35,543 nt of DNA from Sphaeroforma sirkka. Taxonomy: Eukaryota > Opisthokonta > Ichthyosporea > Ichthyophonida. Made by a program: the position numbers and the translations under genes. The stretch's first letter is position 1. Each line of letters starts with the position of its first letter. The notes below the pieces were generated by a model, which searched no databases, was not told the origin of the DNA, and saw only the letters and a list, made by a program, of their open reading frames with translations. This document shows positions 1-10,261 of this stretch, piece after piece. Location: the NCBI GenBank assembly GCA_001586965.3, contig LUCW03001464.1, forward strand, positions 1 to 35,543, read 5' to 3'.

Positions 1-1050
1 TACGAGTGAACCCCGAAGAGCGAACATTCCAATCACAAGCAAGAACATTAACCAGGGTCAACAAGGAAAAGTCTCACGAATGATCAAATGACGAAATCAG
101 ACAATCAAATAGAATCCACAGATAAGTAGTCATGTGTGAGTACAGGTAGAAGGTTACTTTTCAGGAGGATAGTACAAATCGAATTGCAAGCTAATGAGCT
201 TAAATTGTATTTAAGAAGTTGTTAGAATAAAAAGTTCTTTAGATCCGCCACAGTAGTGTAGTAGAGATGGGAGATGTACATGGTTAGTACCTGACCCGGT
301 TGTTTGATGGTGATGCAAAGAATCAGCGGCATACTAGATTATTTTACAAAAGTTTTCAGAATGGGATATTAGGAAGCATACAGAGACAAAGCACTTAACC
401 TGTGCAGAGTTATTAGGGAGCATTATAAAGGGTGGGGGCGCACATAACACGAACGATGCAAGTAAATACAAGGTTAAATCTGTGAAAACGATATGCGAAC
501 ACACCTCAAATCACTAGAACTCCAGATAAATCAGGTCAACGGAGAGGATCAACAGTATGCACACAGAAGGTGTGTGGTTGACGGCAGCTTAGTTTAGGAG
601 TGCAATAACGAGCAATCGTTCTTAGATCAAGAAGCATATTCCAACAACCGCAACAGCACATGACAAGGACATCACGGGTAAGAAGAGAGTAAAAGAGGAG
701 CGATGAGGGAAGTTCCCAAACAGGGTCCTTATGAATAGGCCGTCATTAGGCCGGAGTAAGAGCTGGCATGAGGAGTAGAACAAGAAGTGGTCTGACCAAT
801 GAGGCACTCAACCATATGTTATTGTGGGATGAAGAGTAAGACAGCTGGTAGTGTTAGAGTAGATAGACTATCCACACTACTTATGCTAGTGTAGGAAATA
901 AAACAGTCACGAGGGAACCCACGAGTTCCTCGAGATCGATGTCGAGACGTTAGTGTTTGAAGGATGAAATTTAATAGAAAATGGATATTTATATTCAGTA
1001 CTCTATCAGTTCATTCGCACACATTTCTAGTTCTCCATTGACAAACAACT
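1..1050. other. AT-rich non-coding flank or leader
   Basis: No reading frame here looks like protein. The sequence is A-rich on this strand and ends just before the first gag-like frame of E1. I looked for a 5' copy of the E1 LTR (11015-11264) and could not find one on either strand. Either the 5' LTR lies further left with a long leader, or E1 is 5'-truncated. Confidence 0.5.
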
Positions 1051-1058
1051 CACCAACC

Positions 1059-1570
1059 ATGTCCTACCCCGCCAAAGTCGTAGACAGCAACTCTTGAATC
1101 CTGAGCGCCGCAAGGAAGATGATATCGACCGACGTGAAACCAAACGTCGTCAGTCCCATACGGAACGCTCCGCTCCGCACTCAGGTCAGGCTCTGGAGGG
1201 GCAACAACAGACACATCTTGGGCTCCACACATTATTTCCGCGGACGACAAGCAGCCACCAAGCAGCAAACAAAAATGGACCTGCACAATCTGACGAGGAT
1301 GTCATATTCGAGGGTGAGACCAAGGAAAGTACCCGACCTGCGTGCGGACAGTAGTCAGACTTTATTGGTGAACAGGTAGCCAGTGAAGGGCTGTCCCTCG
1401 TTCGTCTCTGGATACCCAGGGGCCTTATTTCCCAGTAATGACCCACCACGCCTCCCACCTAACAAGCGGAAGCGTCACCGGAACCGTACCAACAACAAGG
1501 AAACGGCACGGGAACAATCGTCAGCTCAGAAACTCACGGAGCTGATGACACAACATATCTCTCTTTGAAA
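1059..1570 (+). pseudogene. gag: E1 gag N-terminal region, fragmented
   Basis: An ATG at 1059 follows the AT-rich leader. The reading then moves between frames: a charged stretch (RRKEDDIDRRETKRR) at about 1100-1150, then a basic stretch (PPNKRKRHRNR) at about 1455-1490, before joining the frame that enters the duplicated part of gag near 1570. The composition, very rich in Arg, Lys, Gln and Ser, fits a disordered retroelement Gag N-terminus. At least two frame changes are needed to read through. This part exists only once, because the second tandem copy starts at the equivalent of 1564. The start codon choice is a guess. Confidence 0.45.
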
Positions 1571-3296
1571 AAATACGAACAGAGGTTACAGCGCATAAAC
1601 GCCGGACGAACTACAATAGGGGCCGGCCGCTAAGGAGAGTTCTTCTGACGCACACGAACGGGTACAGGCAGTACCAGAGGACGAAGACAACCCTACCTTC
1701 CGAATTCAAGGCTGTGAGCGTCCGTTTTATGGACTCGGGTACAAATCACCAGGGTCAGAGGACAGTTCAACCGAGGAGGATGATACTCTGTCTGCCAGTG
1801 AGAACACACCAACTTTTCAAGAGTTCGCACATGAACAAGTATTAGCCAGACAGAATCCTCAAGGTAAGGAGGCGGTGAAGAATAGACAGGACCGATTAAG
1901 TACGAACCTGCGCCAACAACAGCAACGTCAGTGGGGCGAGAAAGAAGCGCCCAGTGAATATGTACAGACACCTAAACGACAAGAGAAGGAGACAACAGTG
2001 CCTCCGCCCACACCGGCTAGTATCGAGAAAAGGCGACAGGCGCTACACGCACGGATACTACATTTAAGTGACGAGCTATGCCAAGCAATCGAGGAGAATA
2101 ACACGGCTCGAGCTGAAGCTCTTCGGGGCGTGATTGAGACACTTCGAGCTACATTAGAGTCCCGACCGGTAGAGAAGCGTCCCGTACCTTCACCACGTAC
2201 GTGGCCTGATTGGCCGTCGAACAGATACTACCTACATGATATTATGGAACGGGACACAAGAGGGGTTTCTCCTCGAGGCGTTCAAGAACGCACAAATCGC
2301 AGGGCTGGACGAGAGTTGGAACCTTACATGGTTTCATAAGGTACTATCTTACTTCAAGGCGGAGAAGTCAACGCTGGACTACATCCGCGACAACTCTGAA
2401 CGGTTGAAGACATGCACACCTCAGCTACAGATCGAACAGATCTGTTCGCACGAAACACAAGCCACTGTCGATCCCGCGTTTCGCAAGTTAGCCAAGGGCC
2501 AAAGTCGGAACATGCACACTCCTCTTATGGAACAAATGACACAGCTCATGGAGAACCACAGGAGGGCACGTGAACGGTGCCAGACAGATGCCGACTTCCA
2601 ACAGAATTTAGTGAACCACTGCATTGTACAACTGTTAGAAGAAGCTCTCAACGGCCGTACGTATGAACGTACTCTACAGTTGCATCCCAAATGGCAACTG
2701 ATGGAGACACACGAGCTTATACAGCTGTTGAGCCCTGACATTCAGGATGCACAGCAACGTACGACAGCACGTTTCCAGGGTCGCAACAACCGCGAGGGCC
2801 CGACGACCAATGGAAGTCGCGACCACACCAATAGCCGCCCCAACCTACAGACGAGTAGACGACAAACGCAGAATTGGACTCAACGGCCCCAACCTACGGT
2901 ACCAACGACTTGTGCGGGGTGCCAGGCACAGGCGCCACCAGGTGGTAGGCACATCCCACGGTGTCACCATTTCAGGGCGTCGCAAGCGGTGAGCGCAGAG
3001 GGTCGGCAAGGCTATACGACAACAACCGTCCTTTGAGGGACGTACAATCGGTACACAGACCGTCCACAACGTCAACCGCAGGACAGGGGCAGAATACATC
3101 CCAGACTAGAGACGTAGTTACAATACGTCCGACGCCTCAAGTACAGGTGAATGCGATTACACAGGACGAAGACTTGGCTCCACCATCGGAAGCTACAGAG
3201 ATTCATATCAACACGATCCTTTACGAAGACTTCGAGCACATGACGTCACAACACCAAACCACACCTATGAGACGTGGGAGTCGGTAGCCGATCATG
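1571..3296 (+). pseudogene. gag: E1 Gag, copy A (frameshifted)
   Basis: Structural Gag of the retrotransposon, expected to assemble the cytoplasmic particle and bind RNA. It reads in several frames (1875-2339, 2236-3036, 2961-3287). A heptad-like helical stretch at 2010-2170 could be a coiled coil. A helical capsid-like core follows at 2340-2740. A Gln/Asn/Thr-rich linker precedes a zinc-knuckle-like motif at 2910-2963 with spacing C-x2-C-x9-H-x3-C, longer than the usual C-x2-C-x4-H-x4-C. Compared with copy B, each copy has its own one- or two-base indels, so the ancestor was a single open frame. It ends at a TGA that copy B shares. Confidence 0.8.
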
Positions 3297-3311
3297 CATG
3301 AGAGGTGAGGG

Positions 3312-4498
3312 GTGTCTGAGTCGGATAGGAGCTTCATATTTGTTACCACGATTGGAGCAGTGATGGCAATACAAGACCCATTGCTGACGTCAGACAACCG
3401 AGTCTATATTCAAGTACAAATCAACGGACGTACGTTCAAAGCCTTGATAGACACGGGAGCAAATAGAAGTTGTATCTCACAGACATCCGCAGACCTCCGA
3501 CCAATAACTCCGGCACCACCTGGGTCATTTATATATTTAGCTGACAAGGCGGTGCGAACTCCTCGACTGGGGACGACGGAAGTGGTACCTATTAAGGTAC
3601 GGTACCAGAATTATCGACGGTTCATTAGAATTGATGAACTTGCCGACGGGTATAGATGTTATAGTGGGGCAAGATATGTTGAAAGGCTTGGGCCTATACA
3701 TAGGCGGTATCCAATCGCCACTTGCACCAATAGACCCCACAGAACTAGATGAGCTCCTCGAACCCATACCACGCCGACAAGCACCTAACACAATGGAACC
3801 CGTCGATGTACGCGAACGGTTGGCACAGGATTTGGAAGCCAATGCGAAAATTGCCGACAACGCGCGCTGTCGTCTGGAAGGGAGTGAGGTAACCATCCCA
3901 GTAACCCATGAACAAGCGTTGCAGATGCGGCGATCGGCGCGTAACTTCGTATCCGATCGATGGCTCCCCTATGTGGATGAACAAGTGAAGAAGTGGTTGA
4001 CGGATTTGGTGATCACGAAACGAACGACACCAACGACTGTTAATCTTCCTCTCCTTGCGGTACCGACATTCGATGCGGAAGGCAACGTCAAGAAGGTACG
4101 CGTGTGTTTAGACATGCGTGCCGTTAACGCGCTTATTCCTGGTGACCAGTTCCTGATCCCCAAGGTCAACGAACTCATATCTCGCCTCAAGAGTAAGAAG
4201 TACTACACGACGCTGGACATATCGGCTGCATACCACAGGCTGCCCATCCATCCAGACTCACAATACTTATTTAGTTTTACACACGAACGTTATCAGTACT
4301 CGTTCACATCAGCACCGTTCGGTCTTCATGTACTCACGCAGCAGTTCCAACGTACCTTGAGTACAATACTTGATGGCTTACCGGTTCACCACTATATCGA
4401 TGACATAGTTATCGCCAGTGACGGTTATGACGAACACGTTAGGACGGTGCAGAAGGTGATACAACGCTTAACATACCACAGTTTTAATCTTAACCCTG
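3312..4498 (+). pseudogene. pol: E1 Pol, copy A: protease and RT, truncated
   Basis: The protease active site IDTGANRSCIS lies near 3450-3482. After a frame change near 3600 the RT reads on from 3631. RT motifs seen are LDMRAVN, the catalytic LDISAAYHRLP block, the APFGLH block and YIDD at 4393-4404, whose two aspartates bind metal. Reading stops being colinear after 4498, where the scrambled junction replaces the RT connection, RNase H and integrase. This copy therefore cannot make a complete Pol. A six-base gap lies just after the protease active site relative to copy B. Confidence 0.85.
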
Positions 4499-4693
4499 AT
4501 GAAGTATCGGCCACTTCATTGCATGAAAAGCAGGCCTCCAGAATACCACATGATCCTAGGGAAGAAAGTATCGGCACAAGGCATTGACCATTGCAAACCA
4601 TGAAGGGTGATCGTTGGGAGGAAGCAGGCAGTGGTGCATGCTGTGGCGTTACACTTTGATCGACTGGCCCACACCACTACTGGTACAAAGATA
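4499..4693 (+). other. Scrambled junction between tandem copies
   Basis: The 195 bp between the copies is a patchwork of sequences found downstream in copy B, in altered order. 4550-4588 matches about 7663-7702, 4606-4622 matches 7874-7890, 4630-4657 matches about 7927-7954, and 4658-4694 matches about 7729-7764. A short piece near 4520-4535 resembles 7709-7722. The last piece runs straight into the start of copy B at tttgaaaa. Non-colinear order with short overlaps fits reverse-transcriptase template switching, replication template switching, or a mis-joined assembly. Confidence 0.85.
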
Positions 4694-6430
4694 TTTGAAA
4701 ATTACGAACAGAGGTTACAGCGCATAAACGCCGGACGAACTACAATAGGGCCGGCCGCTAAGGAGAGTTCTTCTGACGCACACGAACGGGTACAGGCAGT
4801 ACCAGAGGACGAAGACAACCCTACCTTCCGAATTCAAGGCTGTGAGCGTCCGTTTTATGGACTCGGGTACAAATCACCAGGGTCAGAGGACAGTTCAACC
4901 GAGGAGGATGATACTCTGTCTGTCAGTGAGAACACACCAACTTTTCAAGAGTTCGCACATGAACAAGTATTAGCCAGACAGAATCCTCAAGGTAAGCAGG
5001 CGGTGAAGAATAAACAGGACCGATTAAGTACGAACCTGCGCCAACAACAGCAACGTCAGTGGGGCGAGAAAAGAAGCGCCCAGTGAATATGTACAGACAC
5101 TAAACGACAAGAGAAGGAGACAACAGTGCCTCCGCCCACAACCGGCTAGTATCGAGATAAAGGCGACAGGCGCTACACGCACGGATACTACAGTTAAGTG
5201 ACGAGCTATGCCAAGCAATCGAGGAGAATAACACGGCTCGAGCTGAAGCTCTTGGGGCGTGATTGAGACACTTCGAGCTATATTAGAGTCCCGACCGGTA
5301 GAGAAGCGTCCCGTACCTTCACCACGTACGTGGCCTGATTGGCCGTCGAACAGATACTACCTACATGATATTATGGAACGGGACACAAGAGGGGCTTTCC
5401 TCGAGGCGTTCAAGAACGCACAAATCGCAGGGCTGGACAGAGAGTTGGAACCTTACATGGTTTCATAAGGTACTATCTTACTTCAAGGCGGAGAAGTCAA
5501 CGCTGGACTACATCCGCGACAACTCTGAACGGTTGAAGACATGCACACCTCAGCTACAGATCGAACAGATCTGTTCGCACGAAACACAAGCCACTGTCGA
5601 TCCCGCGTTTCGCAAGTTAGCCAAGGGCCAAAGTCGGAACATGCACACTCCTCTTATGGAACAAATGACACAGCTCATGGAGAACCACAGGAGGGCACGT
5701 GAACGGTGCCAGACAGATGCCGACTTCCAACAGAATTTAGTGAACCACTGCATTGTACAACTGTTAGAAGAAGCTCTCAACGGCCGTACGTATGAACGTA
5801 CTCTACAGTTGCATCCCAAATGGCAACTGATGGAGACACACGAGCTTATACAGCTGTTGAGCCCTGACATTCAGGATGCACAGCAACGTACGACAGCACG
5901 TTTCCAGGGTCGCAACAACCGCGAGGGCCCGACGACCAATGGAAGTCGCGACCACACCAATAGCCGCCCCAACCTACAGACGAGTAGACGACAAACGCAG
6001 AATTGGACTCAACGGCCCCAACCTACGGTACCAACGACTTGTGCGGGGTGCCAGGCACAGGCGCCACCAGGTGGTAGGCACATCCCACGGTGTCATCATT
6101 TCAGGGCGTCGCAAGCGGTGAGCGCGGAGGGTCGGACAAGGCTATATTGACAACAACCGTCCTTTGAGGGACGTACAATCGGTACACAGACCGTCCACAA
6201 CGTCAACCGCAGGACAGGGGCAGAATACATCCCAGACTAGAGACGTAGTTACAATACGTCCGACGCCTCAAGTACAGGTGAATGCGATTACACAGGACGA
6301 AGACTTGGCTCCACCATCGGAAGCTACAGAGATTCATATCAACACGATCCTTTACGAAGACTTCGAGCACATGACGTCAACACCAAACCACACCTATGAG
6401 ACGTGGGAGTCGGTAGCCGATCATGCATGA
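4694..6430 (+). pseudogene. gag: E1 Gag, copy B (small frame breaks)
   Basis: The N-terminal part reads from 4607 to 5086 through an acidic segment (EDEDNP, STEEDDTLS). It then breaks near 5085 in an A/G run. 5259-5468 carries the coiled-coil end, 5365-6150 the helical core and the zinc-knuckle-like C-x2-C-x9-H-x3-C at 6040-6093, and 6164-6430 the Gag tail. The breaks near 5085, 5440 and 6137 are one-base indels absent from copy A, so the two copies together imply one continuous Gag. The stop TGA at 6428-6430 is in the same frame as the protease that follows. Confidence 0.8.
6428..6430 (+). promoter_or_regulatory. In-frame UGA between gag and pol (possible readthrough site)
   Basis: The Gag tail frame (6164-6430) and the Pol frame (6431-8053) are the same frame and are separated only by TGA, in the context GCA TGA GAG GTG. 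The TGA is also present in copy A at the same place. Readthrough of a single in-frame stop is a known way to make Gag-Pol, as with UAG in gammaretroviruses. No ATG follows closely. That the site works by readthrough is inference. Confidence 0.5.
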
Positions 6431-8053
6431 GAGGTGAGGGTGTCTGAGTCGGATAGGAGCTTCATATTTGTTACCACGATTGGAGCAGTGATGGCAATAC
6501 AAGACCCATTGCTGACGTCAGACAACCGAGTCTATATTCAAGTACAAATCAACGGACGTACGTTCAAAGCCTTGATAGACACGGGAGCAAATAGAAGTTG
6601 TATCTCACAGACATCCGCAGACCTCCTTGGCCGACCAACAACTCCGGCACCACCTGGGTCATTTATATATTTAGCTGACAAGGCGGTGCGAACTCCTCGA
6701 CGGGGGGACGACGGAAGTGGTACACCTATAAGGTACGGTACCAGAATTATCGACGGTTCATTAGAATTGATGAACTTGCCGACGGGTATAGATGTTATAG
6801 TGGGGCAAGATATGTTGAAAGGCTTGGGCCTATACATAGGCGGTATCCAATCGCCACTTGCACCAATAGACCCCACAGAACTAGATGAGCTCCTCGAACC
6901 CATACCACGCCGACAAGCACCTAACACGATGGAACCCGTCGATGTACGCGAACGGTTGGCACAGGATTTGGAAGCCAATGCGAAAATTGCCGACAACGCG
7001 CGCTGTCGTCTGGAAGGGAGTGAGGTAACCATCCCAGTAACCCATGAACAAGCGTTGCAGATGCGGCGATCGGCGCGTAACTTCGTATCCGATCGATGGC
7101 TCCCCTATGTGGATGAACAAGTGAAGAAGTGGTTGACGGATTTGGTGATCACGAAACGAACGACACCAACGACTGTTAATCTTCCTCTCCTTGCGGTACC
7201 GACATTCGATGCGGAAGGCAACGTCAAGAAGGTACGCGTGTGTTTAGACATGCGTGCCGTTAACGCGCTTATTCCTGGTGACCAGTTCCTGATCCCCAAG
7301 GTCAACGAACTCATATCTCGCCTCAAGAGTAAGAAGTACTACACGACGCTGGACATATCGGCTGCATACCACAGGCTGCCCATCCATCCAGACTCACAAT
7401 ACTTATTTAGTTTTACACACGAACGTTATCAGTACTCGTTCACATCAGCACCGTTCGGTCTTCATGTACTCACGCAGCAGTTACAACGTACCTTGAGTAC
7501 AATACTTGATGGCTTACCGGTTCACCACTATATCGATGACATAGTTATCGCCAGTGACGGTTATGACGAACACGTTAGGACGGTGCAGAAGGTGATACAA
7601 CGCTTAACATACCACAGTTTTAAGCTTAACCCTGCCAAGTGCCACTTCGCTATCTCCGAAGTCATGATCCTAGGGAAGAAAGTATCGGCACAAGGCATTG
7701 ACATTGACCATGAAAAGCAGGCCAAGCTGATCGACTGGCCCACACCACTACGGTACAAAGATATAGCCTCGGCGTTGGGTTTAGCAAATTACCTCCACGA
7801 ACATCTGCCTAATTTCGCGAACACGGTTGCACCCTTGCGCGAATTTTGCAAACTCAAACCAAAGGAGTTGATAGGTGATCGTTGGGAGGAGAGACATGCA
7901 CAGGCGTGGCAGGCAATGAAGGACGCAGTGGTGAATGCTGTGGCGTTACACTTTCCGGTCGACGGCATTCCTCTGAACTTGGAAACCGACGCTAGCGATT
8001 ACGGTTTAGGGGAGCGCTATTCCAATGGGTCAACGGTAAGAAACATTACTTAA
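6431..8053 (+). CDS. pol: E1 Pol part 1: aspartic protease, reverse transcriptase, start of RNase H
   Basis: Protease: active site LIDTGANRSCIS, with DTGA at 6578-6589, and a later GIDVIVGQDML block typical of the protease C-terminus. Reverse transcriptase, roughly residues 195-440 counted from 6434: LDMRAVNALIP, LDISAAYHRLPI with the first metal-binding Asp, SAPFGLH, and YIDDIVIAS with YIDD at 7529-7540. The connection and RNase H start follow, ending in ETDASDYGLG. A frameshift in a G run at about 8009-8012 sends this frame to a stop at 8053, while the downstream frame continues the RNase H without loss. It would copy element RNA to DNA in particles. No good ATG starts it, which fits production as Gag-Pol. 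Confidence 0.92.
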   Translation, partial: EVRVSESDRSFIFVTTIGAVMAIQDPLLTSDNRVYIQVQINGRTFKALIDTGANRSCISQTSADLLGRPTTPAPPGSFIYLADKAVRTPRRGDDGSGTPIRYGTRIIDGSLELMNLPTGIDVIVGQDMLKGLGLYIGGIQSPLAPIDPTELDELLEPIPRRQAPNTMEPVDVRERLAQDLEANAKIADNARCRLEGSEVTIPVTHEQALQMRRSARNFVSDRWLPYVDEQVKKWLTDLVITKRTTPTTVNLPLLAVPTFDAEGNVKKVRVCLDMRAVNALIPGDQFLIPKVNELISRLKSKKYYTTLDISAAYHRLPIHPDSQYLFSFTHERYQYSFTSAPFGLHVLTQQLQRTLSTILDGLPVHHYIDDIVIASDGYDEHVRTVQKVIQRLTYHSFKLNPAKCHFAISEVMILGKKVSAQGIDIDHEKQAKLIDWPTPLRYKDIASALGLANYLHEHLPNFANTVAPLREFCKLKPKELIGDRWEERHAQAWQAMKDAVVNAVALHFPVDGIPLNLETDASDYGLGERYSNGSTVRNIT

Positions 8054-10095
8054 TGTTCTTTAGTAAGACTCTGAACCATGCGCAACAGAACTACGCCACA
8101 CCTATGAAGGAGTTACTGGCATTGGTATATGGACTGACACATTTCAGGGAATACTTGGATGGGCAACGGTTTGCGGTCTTCACGGACCACAAGGCCCTTG
8201 TGTATATGAACACACAGCTCAAGCTTAATCCGATGCTTCAGAGATGGCATCATATCATCGCGCCATTCAACTTTACCATATCGCATATACCAGGAGAGAC
8301 AAATGTGCTCCCGGACATGTTAAGTAGAGTACACGAGGGGACAGCGGAGCAGGAAGAACTCGAAATAATGTATACAGACGGCTGGCAGTTATTCCCTAGT
8401 TACTTTGAACAAGCGCAACAACACTTTGGACCGAATGACATAGATGTATTTGCGGACCCAACCAACGCTCAGCTTCCTCGGTTCTGGACGAAGGATGATG
8501 GGGAAGGAGCGTTTGCCCACGACTGGTCGATAGTCGATGGATGGATGAACCCGCCTTGGGAACAGATACACAGGATGTTACGCAAGATACGAGCCGACGG
8601 CGCACGGGCCACAGTATGTCTACCATGGGTACCAAGAGCACCATGGTTCGACCTGTTCAAGCAGTTATTGCAGACAGAACCGGTGCTGGTACCACGGACA
8701 CCACACACGTTCCTCAAGTACGCTAAGTACGCATGTGGGAAGACACCATGGGGTCATACCGTAGTAGCACGGGTGGGTCCTCCCAATGGATTCAAACTGG
8801 ACCCGCTGTTTTCACAGCGACTTGGTTATGCAGAACCAAAGCATACAAAATATGTCATGTGCTTCGACACAGCGCGAGAAATCTCAGTGGCACTGGCAGA
8901 TGCAGAGGGTCAACCGGCGTTTGCACAAGCGAGTCCGGCGGAGAAACAGCGTCGTACGCAACTCACGCAAGCGCAACACGAACAAGGACATCATGGGGCG
9001 GCGGACACAGTCCAACAACTTCGTCAGAACGGTCACGTTTGGCCAGGGGCACTTGAGTTAGCCACAGAGGTTAAGCGGCAATGTGGCACATGTTTGGGAC
9101 AGGACACACTTCGTAAAGGTTTCCACCCGATGATTAGCATCGATGCACGCTATCCGTGGGACCATATTCAAGTGGACTACATCCCGATGCCACTGGAGTC
9201 CAGACGCAAGAACAATTATATTCTTCACGTCTTAGACATCGCCACAGGCTATTCTATCCTTCGAGCCACACCGGACAAGACAAAGGAAACCACGACACAG
9301 ACACTCATAGAGATTTTTGGCGAACATGGCTTCCCCCGTAAAATCCAAACAGACATGGGGAAGGAGTTCACCAACAAGTTAGTGGAGCTTCTGGTCCAGG
9401 AAGTGGGGATGCTACATAAGGTGTCTCCACCATATCGACCCCAAGTGCTGGGCGCGGCAGAACGACGTCACAAGGAGATTACACGTTCTATTCGACAATG
9501 CTGTGAGGCAGTTCCCCTTCGATGGGACGAACGCCTTCCGTTTACGGTGCTATACCAGAACCTTCGGATATCCCGTCGCCATAAGAGTGCACCGTTTAGC
9601 GTGTACTTTGGCCGCCGCCATGTTCCGTTCGCCGATTTCACGGACGAGTTACCGGATTCTCAGCCGATGACGAATGACACCTGGGCACAACGATTAGACC
9701 AGTTACAGGACACTATATTGCCGACCCTCCACCACATTACCAAGAAGTATACAGGCAAGCTTACGACGACATTTGACCGCCTGCATGCTCACGACTTGGT
9801 ACATTTCGACGAAGGAGATGTGGTCATGGTACGATCAGAAGGCCGAACAACGAAGGCTATGCGGCCATTGTTTGGACCATATGTAGTCAAAGCTAGACAC
9901 GGCCAACGCTACGAGTTAGCGAACAAGGATGGTTCCGCCCCACCAGAATTCAAGACCAAACCGGTACGGGTGGCACTCCTCCGTTTAGTGCATAGACGCA
10001 CAGACCCACCAATTAACGAAGACTTATGGACCGAAGGAGGGGTTGAGTTTCGCCATATTATCACACATCGTACGAATGATGAGACGGGAAATTAG
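8012..10095 (+). CDS. pol: E1 Pol part 2: RNase H, MT-like domain, integrase
   Basis: Residues counted from the ATG at 8053. The RNase H remainder (1-95) includes KELLALVYGLTHFREYL, FTDHKALVY and HIPGETNVLPDMLSR. An MT-like domain follows at about 105-245. The integrase zinc domain has H309-x3-H313-x30-C344-x2-C347. The catalytic triad is Asp375 (9175), Asp434 (9352) and Glu470 (9460), with exactly 35 residues between the last two. The C-terminal module has LFGPYVV at 605-611. All key residues are present. The frame is open for over 2 kb, so apart from the indel near 8010 this polyprotein looks functional. It ends at a stop inside the chromodomain, caused by a one-base change near 10090. Confidence 0.93.
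8365..8790 (+). other. Dam-methyltransferase-like (MT) domain in E1 Pol
   Basis: The segment between RNase H and integrase has DVFADPTNAQLPRFW near 8443-8487, then WMNPPW with NPPW at 8548-8559, then ATVCLPWVPRAPWFDLF, and a final CGKTPWGHTVVARVG. An Asn-Pro-Pro-aromatic motif is the catalytic motif IV of N6-adenine methyltransferases. The arrangement resembles the MT domain found after RNase H in DIRS retrotransposons. The SAM-binding glycine motif is not evident, so catalytic activity is uncertain. The same domain appears in E2 and E3 of this window. Confidence 0.7.
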
Positions 10096-10231
10096 AATAC
10101 CTGGTGAGATGGCGAGAAGGCGAACCAACGTGTGGGAAACAGCAGAAGCTTTTGATGATGCCAACGATATCGCGGCCTACCACAAAGCTTCGCAGACACG
10201 GACACGTAAGCGCCAACGTGCACAGTTCTAA
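10051..10231 (+). pseudogene. E1 chromodomain and C-terminus (frameshifted)
   Basis: Reading starts as FRHIITHRTNDETG in the Pol frame, moves one frame near 10090 to give LEYLVRWREGEP, and moves again near 10126 to give VWETAEAFDDANDIAAYHK and a basic tail that stops at 10231. Together these are the parts of a chromodomain, with the aromatic and Trp positions of the YLVRW block. The homologous E2 segment (15216-15632) is one open frame, which confirms the reading. Chromodomains steer chromovirus integration to modified histones. Two one-base indels break it here. Confidence 0.75.
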
Positions 10232-10261
10232 TACTTTATCTTCAATATAACTTTGTTCTCG

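Larger units (their letters stand above)
1564..4498 (+). repeat. Tandem copy A of E1 gag-PR-RT
   Basis: This segment matches 4694-7634 almost base for base; the period is 3130 bp. Both copies start with the string tttgaaaa, a possible microhomology at the breakpoint. They differ by single substitutions (for example t at 4488 versus g in copy B) and small indels: one extra g after 1620, six bases missing near 3497, two extra near 3247 and one extra g near 3321. The near-identity points to a recent duplication or an assembly duplication. Confidence 0.92.
4694..7634 (+). repeat. Tandem copy B of E1 gag-PR-RT
   Basis: Second copy of the 2.94-kb segment at 1564-4498. Unlike copy A it continues without interruption into the rest of pol. 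Its private indels differ from those of copy A; for example one extra base near 5440 and one near 6137. Confidence 0.92.

Noticed and set aside
622-1458. Minus-strand frames at 622-807, 1050-1286 and 1186-1458
   Set aside because: No family, and the latter two are antisense to the gag-like frame with charged Gag composition.
8396-9341. Alternative frames over the MT and integrase region
   Set aside because: They shadow the 680-residue Pol frame that contains all catalytic motifs.
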